DNA from: an uncultured Dialister sp.
Lineage (GTDB): Bacteria > Bacillota > Negativicutes > Veillonellales > Dialisteraceae
Direction: 5' to 3'
DNA length: 64,000 nt
NCBI GenBank assembly: GCA_902462205.1
Contig: CABQAR010000002.1
Location: 186,001 to 250,000, forward strand
In this document: one piece after another, positions 1 to 7,547 of the stretch
Layout: the number at the start of each line of letters is the position of its first letter
How positions within the stretch are numbered: position 1 is the stretch's first letter
Program-made: the position numbers and the translations under genes
Notes under the pieces: generated by a model
Seen by the model: the letters and a program-made list of their open reading frames with translations, nothing else
The model's database searches: none
Told to the model about the DNA's origin: nothing

Positions 1-553
1 CGTTTTCATGGTCGAAATTCTTCTTCGCGCGATAGTAAACCGCACGGTCGGTGAAGGTGGACGCATAGCATTCCTTGACCTTCTGGATGACCATGTCACG
101 GCCCGTGACGTTCAGGTACGTATCCTGCTGGCCTGCGAAGGAAGCATCCGGCAGATCTTCCGCCGTTGCAGAAGAACGGACGGCGACATACGGATCCTTG
201 TCCCCTACCTTTTCAGCCAGCTCCTCATAAGCGTCGCCGATTTGTTTTGCCAGATCGGCCGGCATTTCAGCAGAGCAGATGCTTTCACGGATGCGGGTGC
301 AGACTTCATGGAGCTCCACGGAATCTTCCACGTCTTTCAGATCCTGGAGCAATTCATGGATTCTCTTATTCTGCCCGGTCGCTTCCATGAAATAACGGTA
401 TGCGTTGGCTGTCGTGGCATATCCATAAGGAACGGGAACATCCACGGAAGATGTCAGTTCTCCCAAAGAAGAGGATTTCCCCCCTACCAGTCCCACATCC
501 GCACGGCGCAGCTCGTCAAACCACAATACATAAGCATTTTCTCTTGCGTCCAT
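1..553 (-). CDS. ppsA: Phosphoenolpyruvate synthase, N-terminal part (runs off the left edge)
   Basis: The minus strand encodes about 184 residues of the ATP-binding domain of phosphoenolpyruvate synthase, which converts pyruvate, ATP and water to PEP, AMP and phosphate in gluconeogenesis. Family features seen are GGKSSSLGEL near residue 25 and the signature VRSSATAEDLPDASFAGQQD near residue 124. The phosphohistidine and PEP-binding domains lie outside the window. Two ATG codons are adjacent (556 and 553); AAGGAGG at 559-565 is 2 nt from the first and 5 nt from the second, so 553 is preferred. Since aroF downstream in metabolism needs PEP, supply of PEP fits the aromatic operon at the other end, but no link is shown by the sequence. 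Confidence 0.95.
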   Translation of the reverse strand, partial: MDARENAYVLWFDELRRADVGLVGGKSSSLGELTSSVDVPVPYGYATTANAYRYFMEATGQNKRIHELLQDLKDVEDSVELHEVCTRIRESICSAEMPADLAKQIGDAYEELAEKVGDKDPYVAVRSSATAEDLPDASFAGQQDTYLNVTGRDMVIQKVKECYASTFTDRAVYYRAKKNFDHEN

Positions 554-589
554 CATGACCTCCTTAGTCAATGAAGAATATATAAAAAT

Positions 590-646
590 GTATACTACAT
601 TTCCTGTATCAGAGATTATAGTATACCACTATTACGGAAAAGTCAA
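590..646 (-). promoter_or_regulatory. ppsA upstream region with 8-bp inverted repeat
   Basis: GTATACTA (590-597) and TAGTATAC (619-626) form a perfect inverted repeat with a 21-nt spacer. On the minus strand TTGACT (641-646) is followed by TATACT (620-625, spacing 15) and TATAAT (615-620, spacing 20), so a promoter overlaps the right arm. The repeat could be an operator for ppsA; no regulator can be named. Confidence 0.4.
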
Positions 647-862
647 ATCGATAAGCCTCTAAAGACACACCGTTCTTTCCTAATCAAATACACTCTTTCC
701 GGTTTCAGAGCCGACTAAAAGCACATGATTTCCATCTGCTCCGTTCCGGTATACAAAAAAATCCATAAAGCATATATTAAATATTTCTTTAAAGCGAATC
801 ATCCACGACAGAATTACAGACAACCCTCCTACATAAAGCAAAAGATATGCTTCAGATAAAAA

Positions 863-1032
863 ACCGACTCCTGACTCCTGATTTTCATCTTCCGACATTT
901 GACTTCTGGCTACTGATTACTGACCTCTGACTTCTGATTTCTGATTTCTGACTTCTGTCTACTGTTCTCGCCGCCATATCATTTGTCGCGGCGCACCTCA
1001 ATTCCTCATTCCTCATTCCAAATTCCTCATTC
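863..1032. repeat. Composite intergenic repeat, family A copy 1
   Basis: Three blocks follow one another on the plus strand: a run of degenerate 7-8-mers of the type GACTTCTG, a palindromic core (CGCCGC, about 15 nt, then GCGGCG followed by CACC), and a run of 8-9-mers of the type ATTCCTCATTCCAAATTCC. The same order recurs near 4589, 49828 and 53328. The repeat abuts the terminator of the permease gene at 1082. Short ORFs overlapping it (680-898 minus, 983-1408 plus) are not believed to be genes. Apart from this repeat and the terminator I see nothing between 647 and 1081. Confidence 0.8.
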
Positions 1033-1061
1033 AAAAAGCGCCTTTCCGAAGAAAAGCGCTT
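1033..1061 (-). terminator. Intrinsic terminator with UUCG loop
   Basis: On the minus strand an 11-bp stem (1051-1061 with 1036-1046, one G-U pair) closes a UUCG tetraloop and is followed by five T. It ends the transcript of the permease gene that stops at 1082. Confidence 0.85.
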
Positions 1062-1081
1062 ATATATACCTATTATATGGC

Positions 1082-2386
1082 TTACATGCCGAGCATGAAA
1101 TATCTGCCTTCTATGTACAGCCCTGTCACCAGCAGGGAGAGGAGCATCAGCGGGAAACACCATTTCATGAACGTGGTGAAGCTGATATTGAACCCTTCCT
1201 TGGCGGCGATGGCCACCATGATGACGTTCGGGGATGCCCCGATCATCGTACCGTTGCCGCCGAAGCAGGCGCCTGTCGCAAGCGCCCACCACATGTAATC
1301 CGCATGGGGCAGGTTCATCAGCGACTGCATGTCCTGGATGAGGGGAATCATCGTGGCAGTGAACGGAATATTATCTATGAACGCGGAAGCGATACCGGAC
1401 AGGATTAGAATCAGGAAGGTAATCAGATGGCTGTCTCCGTCGACCAGGTCAATGCCTGCGGAAGCAATCGCCGTGATGACGCCGGCGTTTTCCATGCCGC
1501 CGACAAGAATGAAGAGACCCATGAAGAACATGAGCGTATCCAGATCCACTTCCTTCAGCGCTTCCTCCGGACTGATATGGCAGACCAGAAGGGCAGCAAT
1601 GCCGCCGGTCAGTGCCACGGTCGCGGACTGGAGCCCGAACTGGGAATGGATGACGAAGCCGAGGATGGTCAGCGCCAGCACAGTCAGGGAACGGTCGAAA
1701 ATCATCTTGTCTTCGATCGCGGACATGATATCGATTTTTGCCACTTCCTCCGGATTCATGCGGACACTGGAAAAGTCATTCTTGAACATCAGAAGGATCG
1801 CCACTAGCGTGACGGCCACCGTAATGATAACGACAGGCGCCAGATTGATCAGGAAATCATTGAAATCCAGATGCGTGGCGGACCCGATCATGACGTTTGG
1901 CGGATTACCAATCATCAGCGCCGTACCGCCGATATTGCACATCAGTATCTCCGAAACAAGAATCGGCACGGGGGAAAGGCGGAGCATGCGGCAGAGGGAA
2001 ATCGTCATCGGCGCGATCAGCAGCGCCGCGGTGACAGAGTCAATCAGCGCCGCCCCCACCGCAGTGACGATGGACAGAAGGACAAGCAGCTCACGCGGCG
2101 AGCCCTTGGATTTTTTCAGAGCCCATAAAGCAAGCACCTGGAAGAAACCTGATTTCTTCACTACGGAAATCAGGATCATCATGCCCGTCAGAAGGCCGAT
2201 CGTATTGAAGTCGATGAACTCCGTGATAGCCTGGTCCTGCGTGACAAGGCCGAAATACACCATGGCTCCGCCGCCTGCCAGAGCGCAGATCGTACGCGGA
2301 ATCTTTTCCGACATGATTCCCACATAAGTCATGATGAAAATAAAAATAGCCAAGTAAAACTGAACTGAACTGCTCAAGCTGCCCAT
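1082..2386 (-). CDS. ArsB/NhaD-type (ion transporter superfamily) permease
   Basis: A 434-residue, strongly hydrophobic protein with about 11 membrane segments. The repeated motifs GTALMIGNPPNVMIGSA (near residue 155) and GGNGTMIGASPNVIMVA (near 378) are the paired hairpin signatures of the ArsB/NhaD/CitM (SLC13-like) fold; IDSVTAALLIAP and IDNIPFTATMIP are the matching helices. It is probably a sodium- or proton-coupled anion or Na+/H+ transporter; the substrate cannot be told from sequence. AAGGAG lies only 1 nt before the ATG, so a TTG at 2377 with 10-nt spacing is an alternative start. It stands alone between a terminator and the two tRNA genes. Confidence 0.85.
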   Translation of the reverse strand: MGSLSSSVQFYLAIFIFIMTYVGIMSEKIPRTICALAGGGAMVYFGLVTQDQAITEFIDFNTIGLLTGMMILISVVKKSGFFQVLALWALKKSKGSPRELLVLLSIVTAVGAALIDSVTAALLIAPMTISLCRMLRLSPVPILVSEILMCNIGGTALMIGNPPNVMIGSATHLDFNDFLINLAPVVIITVAVTLVAILLMFKNDFSSVRMNPEEVAKIDIMSAIEDKMIFDRSLTVLALTILGFVIHSQFGLQSATVALTGGIAALLVCHISPEEALKEVDLDTLMFFMGLFILVGGMENAGVITAIASAGIDLVDGDSHLITFLILILSGIASAFIDNIPFTATMIPLIQDMQSLMNLPHADYMWWALATGACFGGNGTMIGASPNVIMVAIAAKEGFNISFTTFMKWCFPLMLLSLLVTGLYIEGRYFMLGM

Positions 2387-2592
2387 TCTCCTTCCAGTAC
2401 CATGCGATGGTGGTTCTTTCGCGTATCATTTCCCATATAAGGAAAACCGTGACTATTTTACCACAGAAGATTAAAAAAACAATAGTTTTTCTTTTATACG
2501 CTCATCATTAATTAATAAATACGCAAATGCTTCTGATTTTCAGAAACAAAAAACACACGGCAAAGTACTTAACCGTGTGCGCAAATTCACTT

Positions 2593-2666
2593 TGGCAGGG
2601 GTAGGTGGAGTCGAACCACCGATAACGGAGTCAAAGTCCGTTGCCTTACCGCTTGGCTATACCCCC
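2593..2666 (-). tRNA. tRNA-Gln (anticodon TTG)
   Basis: The minus strand folds into a cloverleaf: acceptor GGGGGTA/TACCCCT (first pair G-U), anticodon stem ACGGA/TCCGT around loop CTTTGAC (anticodon TTG), T stem GGTGG/CCACC with loop TTCGACT, and encoded CCA at 2593-2595. Confidence 0.95.
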
Positions 2667-2766
2667 AAGAAACAGCTGGGGAAATACGGGAATTCTGCAT
2701 TTCCCTGAAACCAGCACCACCAATTAACGTATCGCATCATTGCGGATATATTTTTGTAAAAAAAAA

Positions 2767-2843
2767 TGGGGCGAGTGGTGGGGCTCGAACCCACGCATAA
2801 CGGAGCCACAATCCGCCGTGTTAGCCGCTTCACCACACCCGCC
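2767..2843 (-). tRNA. tRNA-His (anticodon GTG)
   Basis: Cloverleaf on the minus strand with anticodon loop TTGTGGC (GTG), acceptor GCGGGTG/CACTCGC, and the extra 5' G (2843) opposite C73, which is the identity mark of tRNA-His. CCA is encoded (2767-2769). The tRNA lies about 100 nt upstream of tRNA-Gln, probably in one transcript. Confidence 0.95.
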
Positions 2844-3070
2844 ACATTAGCACGTCATACAGCTTCCGCTATATAACGAAATGTATTATATCATGCGTAA
2901 CCCCGTGCGTCAAATATTTCCTTGTACACGGGAGCTTTCCGCCCGTTTTATTTCCTATCTCCCTTTTTTCATAATGACAATCTTTTTTCACCCTTATATA
3001 ATATATAGTATAAAAATAAAGAAACTTTTTTATTCCCGTTCACCTACAGATTGACCCATAAGGAGGTATC

Positions 3071-3697
3071 ATGGCAGCTAAATTTCATGAAATGACGATC
3101 GACGACTATCTTTCCGCCCTCGGTTCCACCGCGCCCGCGCCCGGCGGCGGCGCAGCGGCCGGACTGATCGGTGCCCAGGCCTGCGCCCTTGCAGAAATGG
3201 TTTCCCGCCTGACGGCAGGCAGCAAGAACTGCGAAGCCTTCAAAGAACAGGCGGAGCAATATACGGAAGTATTCAAAATGGCCCGTTCCATCTTCCTCGA
3301 CCTCATGGACGACGATGCGGAAAATTTCAGAAACCTCATGAAAGTCCTTCAGTCCCCGAAGCCGAAGGATCCGTCAGACACCTCCCGCAAGGAAGCATTG
3401 GAGGAAGCCTTCAAGAAATCCGCGGAAGCGCCGATGCAGATGGCGCAGACCATGGCGGACCTGCTCCCCAGCTTCACCCAGCTCCTGCTCCACTGCAATA
3501 AAAACGTCATCACCGATGCCATTATCGCCGGTGAAGAAGCGATGTCCTGCATCCGTGCCGCCAAACTGAACGTACAGATCAACGCGAAATACGTAAAGGA
3601 TGAATTCTATGCCCACGAGACAGAGACCACCATCCAGTCCTGGGAAAATGCCATCTCCGCCATCGACGCCGTATTGACCTATCAGGTCAGCCTATAA
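3071..3697 (+). CDS. fchA: Cyclodeaminase/cyclohydrolase family protein (FTCD_C domain)
   Basis: A 208-residue, all-helical protein beginning with the family hallmark motif STAPAPGGGAAAGLIGAQACALAEMV split here as APAPGGGAAAGL (near residue 20). The domain matches stand-alone formiminotetrahydrofolate cyclodeaminase or methenyltetrahydrofolate cyclohydrolase (FchA), which interconvert folate one-carbon units and are usual at about 205 residues. AAGGAGG lies 5 nt before the ATG. The gene stands alone, without formiminotransferase or histidine-degradation genes near it, so cyclohydrolase versus cyclodeaminase activity is undecided. An AT-rich stretch with TATA-like elements at 2990-3020 is the likely promoter region. 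Confidence 0.85.
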   Translation: MAAKFHEMTIDDYLSALGSTAPAPGGGAAAGLIGAQACALAEMVSRLTAGSKNCEAFKEQAEQYTEVFKMARSIFLDLMDDDAENFRNLMKVLQSPKPKDPSDTSRKEALEEAFKKSAEAPMQMAQTMADLLPSFTQLLLHCNKNVITDAIIAGEEAMSCIRAAKLNVQINAKYVKDEFYAHETETTIQSWENAISAIDAVLTYQVSL

Positions 3698-3774
3698 TTT
3701 TTGAGTCAATCGGTCCGCATGACGGACAGAATCGCAGATGATAACGGCAAAATAAACAGCAAAAAGGAGTTTCA

Positions 3775-4296
3775 ATGATACTGACAAAAGCGACAACAGA
3801 CAGATATGAAGAGGTACGTCTTTTTTACCATTCCCTGATCGATGCCATGCAGGGCTCCCCCTATCTTCCGGGCTGGCAGAAGGATATTTATCCCGCCCCG
3901 GAATTCCTCGACCATTCCATCAGAAAGAACGAATTATACATCGGCATGGAATCCGATGAAATCGCCTGCGCCATGGTGCTGAACCATGACTGCAACGAGG
4001 GCTACGCGGAATTCGACTGGCCCACCAAGGCCTCCGCCGGAGAAATCATGGTCATCCACGCCCTCGGCGTACACCCCCGCCACTTCGGAAAAGGCTTCGC
4101 CAGACAGATGGTGCGTGCCGCCATCCAAGAGGCCCGAGAAGAAAAGCAGAAAGTGCTCCGCTTAGATGTGCTGAAAGGAAATATTCCGGCAGAGCGGCTT
4201 TACACCACGGAAGGCTTCCGATACCTGCACACCCTGCCGATGTTCTACGAAGACACAGGCTGGACGGATTACGAACTCTTTGAATACGTTTTGTAA
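3775..4296 (+). CDS. GNAT-family N-acetyltransferase
   Basis: A 173-residue protein with the GNAT fold: the acetyl-CoA binding motif A is seen as VHPRHFGKGFARQMVRAA (near residues 100-117), followed by the usual beta strand (KVLRLDVLKGN) and the late motif AERLYTTEGFRYL. Family members transfer an acetyl group from acetyl-CoA to an amine; the acceptor is unknown. AAAGGAG lies 6 nt before the ATG. It follows fchA by 77 nt on the same strand and may be co-transcribed. Confidence 0.8.
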   Translation: MILTKATTDRYEEVRLFYHSLIDAMQGSPYLPGWQKDIYPAPEFLDHSIRKNELYIGMESDEIACAMVLNHDCNEGYAEFDWPTKASAGEIMVIHALGVHPRHFGKGFARQMVRAAIQEAREEKQKVLRLDVLKGNIPAERLYTTEGFRYLHTLPMFYEDTGWTDYELFEYVL

Positions 4297-4316
4297 TCCT
4301 GTCAAATAAGGAGACA

Positions 4317-4571
4317 AGGCGGTTCACCCGTTTCAGGAGCAGGTTCACTCGTTTCCTCCCGGAGGGCGTCACCCGTCAGCCTTCGACTGCGACCCTCTTC
4401 TAAAGAAGAGAGCCTCCCCACTTTCCATTTTTACTCGTATCCTATGCCTGATCCTTACCGCTCCCTCCGGTCGGGTATGGCGTCTCACATATTTTTGCGC
4501 GTCATTTCATTCCTTCAAAAATCGTTCGCTTGCCATCGCTCCACCGCACTCCGTTCGAGGATGACGGCAAA
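4317..4571. repeat. Intergenic repeat, family B copy 1 with neighbouring repeat debris
   Basis: From about 4448 the plus strand reads GATCCTTACCGCTCCCTCCG, GGTCGGGTATGGCGTCTC, then GCGCGTCATTTCATTCC, TCAAAAATCGTTCGCTTGCC and CGAGGATGACGGCAA. The same phrases recur at 52744-52942. The stretch 4317-4440 (two variants of GGTTCAC-CGTTTC and a GGAGGGCGTCACCCGTCAG phrase) also looks like repeat material but has no second copy in the window. No coding signal is seen from 4297 to 4765. Confidence 0.7.
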
Positions 4572-4585
4572 CATAGGATTACTGT

Positions 4586-4717
4586 TTTCTGCTCTCTGAC
4601 TTCTGACTTCTGCCTTCTAGCCACTATTCTCGCCGCTATATTATTTGTCATGACGCACCTCAATTCCTCATTCCTAATTCCAAATTCCTCATTCCTAATT
4701 CCAAATTCCTCATTCCC
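4586..4717. repeat. Composite intergenic repeat, family A copy 2
   Basis: Same block order as at 863-1032: CTGACTTCTG-type repeats, the core beginning CGCCGCTATATTATTTGTC, then alternating ATTCCTCATTCCTAATTCC units. In this copy the right arm of the core palindrome is decayed (ATGACGCACC instead of GCGGCGCACC). It ends about 50 nt before the promoter of the Fur-family gene. Confidence 0.8.
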
Positions 4718-4765
4718 ACAAACCTCTTTTTTACAATCTTTACCAGTATTTATCGTAGTGTTTAT

Positions 4766-4811
4766 TTGACAGCCCCTTTGACTGTGTTATAATATTTGCG
4801 AGAAAATCGCA
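4766..4811 (+). promoter_or_regulatory. Consensus promoter and small palindrome upstream of the Fur-family gene
   Basis: TTGACA (4766-4771), 16 nt, TATAAT (4788-4793). Just at the expected start site is TGCGA-gaaaa-TCGCA (4797-4811), a 5-bp inverted repeat that could be an autoregulatory operator or the 5' hairpin of the transcript. Confidence 0.7.
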
Positions 4812-4832
4812 TATTCAGAAGGTGTGATCTTC

Positions 4833-5225
4833 ATGTATATGACTGAACAGAGAAAAAAGTTATTTGATTTTTTCCGGAACCATCCGGATATGACCATTTC
4901 CGCCAGAGAGCTGGAAAAACAGCTGGTGGCCGAGGAAGGTGCAGGCATCAGTATCAGCGCCGTTTACCGGAATCTGTCCATGCTTGAAAAGGAAGGACTG
5001 ATCCTCCGCTCCACCGGCAAAAACAATCGGGAAAACATGTACCGTTATGTTTCCTCGGAAGACTGTGACGATAAACTCCACATGACCTGCCTGCACTGCG
5101 GGGAAACCATCCACATGACGCAGAAGGTGTCGGATAAATTGAAAAAAGACGTCCTTCGTACGGACGGCTTCGCCATCGACCTGTCCAAAACCACCATTTA
5201 CGGCATCTGCAAAAACTGCCGGTAA
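4833..5225 (+). CDS. zur: Fur-family metalloregulator, probably zinc-sensing (Zur)
   Basis: About 130 residues: an N-terminal winged helix with recognition-helix motif ISAVYRNLSML (residues 40-51), then a dimerisation half with paired structural zinc motifs C86-x2-C89 and C126-x2-C129. Family members bind DNA when loaded with metal and shut off uptake genes. The position directly before a zinc ABC-transporter gene set makes Zur the best guess over Fur or PerR; this is inference from context. A GTG at 4824 opens the frame earlier, but GAAGG (4818-4822) is 10 nt from the ATG at 4833, which I prefer. It has its own terminator, so the downstream genes need another promoter or read-through. Confidence 0.85.
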   Translation: MYMTEQRKKLFDFFRNHPDMTISARELEKQLVAEEGAGISISAVYRNLSMLEKEGLILRSTGKNNRENMYRYVSSEDCDDKLHMTCLHCGETIHMTQKVSDKLKKDVLRTDGFAIDLSKTTIYGICKNCR

Positions 5226-5255
5226 AAATTTTATCTCTTTTCATTCTATACACGC

Positions 5256-5287
5256 ATGCGCACCTTTTTTACGGATGCGCATTTTTT
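5256..5287 (+). terminator. Intrinsic terminator after the Fur-family gene
   Basis: ATGCGCA (5256-5262) pairs with TGCGCAT (5276-5282), followed by a run of T. Confidence 0.8.
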
Positions 5288-5400
5288 GTTGGGACGGCCT
5301 GTTCCCGCATTGATTCATCTCCACCGCGCTTTTACCGGTGCGATGATATATTTTTTCGGTTTTCATCGTATTTTTTCATTTACAGGAAGGGAGGATTTCC

Positions 5401-5709
5401 ATGGTGCGAAGAAAAAAATGGCTGGCGCTGCTTGTCTGTTTTGCCCTTGTTTTCACCATGTCGCTGTCCTTCTTTTATATTGCGGAAAAACTGGACCATG
5501 ACTGCGCCGGGGAAAACTGTCCGATCTGCGCCGCCATCGAGGTCTGCCAGCAGACGCTTGCCATCTGCCATTCCGTGACGGGTCCGTCGGCAGGCATGAA
5601 GCCGGACGTTTCTTTCCAACTCCCATATCTTCTGCTTGCCCTTCCGCTGATTTCATTTCTTTCCGTTTCCTCCACCCTCGTGACGCTGCGGGTCAAGCTG
5701 TCGGATTAA
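5401..5709 (+). CDS. Small membrane protein with Cys/His cluster, zinc-locus associated
   Basis: A 102-residue protein of unrecognised family. Residues 7-28 form one membrane segment and about 74-92 a second. Between them lies a potential metal site: H33, C35, C40, C43, C49, C56 and H57, including the motif DHDCAGENCPIC. The loop would face outward if the N-terminus (basic MVRRKK) is inside. GGGAGG lies before the ATG at 8-nt spacing. It sits 48 nt upstream of znuA on the same strand, after the regulator. I infer a role in zinc capture, sensing or handover to the transporter; no family function can be named. Confidence 0.75.
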   Translation: MVRRKKWLALLVCFALVFTMSLSFFYIAEKLDHDCAGENCPICAAIEVCQQTLAICHSVTGPSAGMKPDVSFQLPYLLLALPLISFLSVSSTLVTLRVKLSD

Positions 5710-5757
5710 GTTTCCGCCGCTTGTTCATATACTATTTCATTTATTTAGGAGGATGTA

Positions 5758-6840
5758 TTGATGAAAAAACTGATTGCCTGCCTGATGGCATGTTTCCTTG
5801 CCATTTACGGCCTGACCGCCTGCTCGAACCAGGGCGGCACTTCCGGCTCCACTACCAAGAAGGAGCCTTTGAAAATTATCTGCACCAACTTTGCTTCTTA
5901 TGATTTCGTCCGCCAGATCGTCGGCGATAAAGCGCAGGTTTCCATGCTTTTGAAGCCCGGCGCGGAAGCCCACAGCTATGAACCTTCCCCGAAAGACATC
6001 CAGGACATACAGAAGAGCGACCTCTTCATTTATGTCGGCGGCGACTCTGACGAATGGGTGGACGGCGTCCTCGGCTCCATGGATAAGAGCAAGGTGAAGC
6101 CTTTTAAAATGATGGACACCGTGAAGCTTTATGAAGAAGAGCTCTCCGAAGGCATGCAGGAGGAAGAAGATCATGACCATGACCATAAGCATGCCGGCGA
6201 AGACGAAGATAAGCACGACCACAAGGATGGAGACAAAGAAGAACATCATCACGAAGATAAGGACCATCATGATGACAAGGAACACCACCATCACGACGGC
6301 GAAGAAGGCCCGGAAATGGACGAGCATGTCTGGACTTCCCCTGCCAACGCCATCCAAATCGTAAAAGCGCTGAATGAAACCATTTCCTCTCTCGACAAGG
6401 ATAATGCGGAAACCTACAAAAAGAACACGGAGACGTATGTCGCCAAGCTGGATAAACTGGACAAGGATTTCCACAATGTCATTGACAACGCGAAGAGAAA
6501 AGAAATCATCGTCGGCGACCGGTTCCCGTTCCTTTATTTCGCCAAGGAATTCGGGCTGAAATACTACGCCGCCTTCCCGGGATGCTCCAAGGACACGGAA
6601 GCCAATCCGGCGACCATCGCCTTCCTCGTGGACAAGGTGAAGGAAGACCAGATCCCTGTCGTATTCCATATCGAAATGTCCAATGAGCAGATGAGCAAAG
6701 CAATCGCAGAAGCCACAGGCGCAAAGAACGAGCTGCTGAACGCGGTCCATAACGTAAGCGCGGAGGATTTCAAAAAGGGAGTGACCTACATCAGCCTCAT
6801 GGAGCATAACGTACAGGTCCTCAAGGAGGCGCTCAACTAA
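5758..6840 (+). CDS. znuA: Zinc ABC transporter substrate-binding lipoprotein
   Basis: A 360-residue cluster A-I (ZnuA/AdcA/TroA) binding protein. The signal peptide ends in LTAC (Cys21), so it is a lipoprotein. A His/Asp/Glu-rich loop fills about residues 137-180 (many HDHDH, HHHED and EHHHHD patterns), typical of zinc rather than manganese binders. The likely metal ligands are the His in EAHSYEPSP (near residue 72), the His in DEHVWTSP (near 189), and later His/Glu residues in VVFHIEMSNEQ. It captures zinc outside the inner membrane for ZnuBC. Its stop codon overlaps the znuC start by one base, so translation is coupled. Confidence 0.95.
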   Translation: MMKKLIACLMACFLAIYGLTACSNQGGTSGSTTKKEPLKIICTNFASYDFVRQIVGDKAQVSMLLKPGAEAHSYEPSPKDIQDIQKSDLFIYVGGDSDEWVDGVLGSMDKSKVKPFKMMDTVKLYEEELSEGMQEEEDHDHDHKHAGEDEDKHDHKDGDKEEHHHEDKDHHDDKEHHHHDGEEGPEMDEHVWTSPANAIQIVKALNETISSLDKDNAETYKKNTETYVAKLDKLDKDFHNVIDNAKRKEIIVGDRFPFLYFAKEFGLKYYAAFPGCSKDTEANPATIAFLVDKVKEDQIPVVFHIEMSNEQMSKAIAEATGAKNELLNAVHNVSAEDFKKGVTYISLMEHNVQVLKEALN

Positions 6841-7547
6841 TGAGCCTGCTCACATGCCGCAATCTGTCCATGGCCTATGAAGGAAAAACGGTTTTGAAGG
6901 ACATTAGCTTTTCCGTGGAGCCCGGAGATTATCTAGGCATCATCGGAGAAAACGGAGCAGGAAAAAGCACCCTGGTCAAAGGGCTGCTCCGCCTGAAAAA
7001 AATATCCGGCGGCGAAATCATCACGGCAGAAGGGCTCAAGCCTGATGAAATCGGTTACCTGCCGCAGCAAACCCCTGTACAGAAAGATTTCCCGGCCAGC
7101 GTCTGGGAAGTCGTCCTCTCAGGCCGTCTGAACCATTGCGGCATGTACCCCTTTTACAGGAAAGCAGACAAAGAAGCTGCTGAAGAAAAGCTGGACATGC
7201 TCGGCATCCGCCACCTGAAGAAAAGCTGTTACCGTGACCTGTCCGGCGGACAGCAGCAGCGTGTACTTCTTGCAAGAGCGCTCTGCGCCACAGGCAAGCT
7301 CCTTCTCCTTGACGAGCCCGTCACAGGGCTCGACCCCCTCATGACGGCGGAACTGTACCGTATTTTCAGAGACTGCATCGAGAAATACGGCATCACCCTC
7401 ATCATGGTTTCCCACGACATCCACGGCACGCTGAAACAGGCGAGCCATATCCTGCACCTCGCAGGCGGCACGCAGCAGTTTTTCGGCACCACCACGGACT
7501 ATGAAGCAAGCCCCGTGGGCCGGCGTTTCACGGGAGGCGGACTGTAA
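6840..7547 (+). CDS. znuC: Zinc ABC transporter ATP-binding protein
   Basis: A 235-residue ABC ATPase with Walker A GENGAGKST (near residue 36), Q-loop, signature LSGGQQQR (near 135), Walker B LLLLDEPVTGLD (near 156) and the switch His in VSHD. It powers zinc import with ZnuB. Both ends overlap neighbours by one base (TAATG), as expected of a tight operon. Confidence 0.95.
   Translation: MSLLTCRNLSMAYEGKTVLKDISFSVEPGDYLGIIGENGAGKSTLVKGLLRLKKISGGEIITAEGLKPDEIGYLPQQTPVQKDFPASVWEVVLSGRLNHCGMYPFYRKADKEAAEEKLDMLGIRHLKKSCYRDLSGGQQQRVLLARALCATGKLLLLDEPVTGLDPLMTAELYRIFRDCIEKYGITLIMVSHDIHGTLKQASHILHLAGGTQQFFGTTTDYEASPVGRRFTGGGL

Noticed and set aside
680..898. 72-codon ORF on the minus strand with a hydrophobic stretch
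   Set aside because: Its first codons come from repeat family A (SEDENQESGVGF), no ribosome site is convincing, and the rest does not look like a protein family.
863..1032. Family A repeat as a CRISPR array
   Set aside because: Units are 7-9 nt and degenerate, without spacers of regular length and without cas genes.
4530..4769. 79-codon ORF on the plus strand before the Fur-family gene
   Set aside because: Built from repeat families B and A (SSFLIPNS repeats); not a gene.
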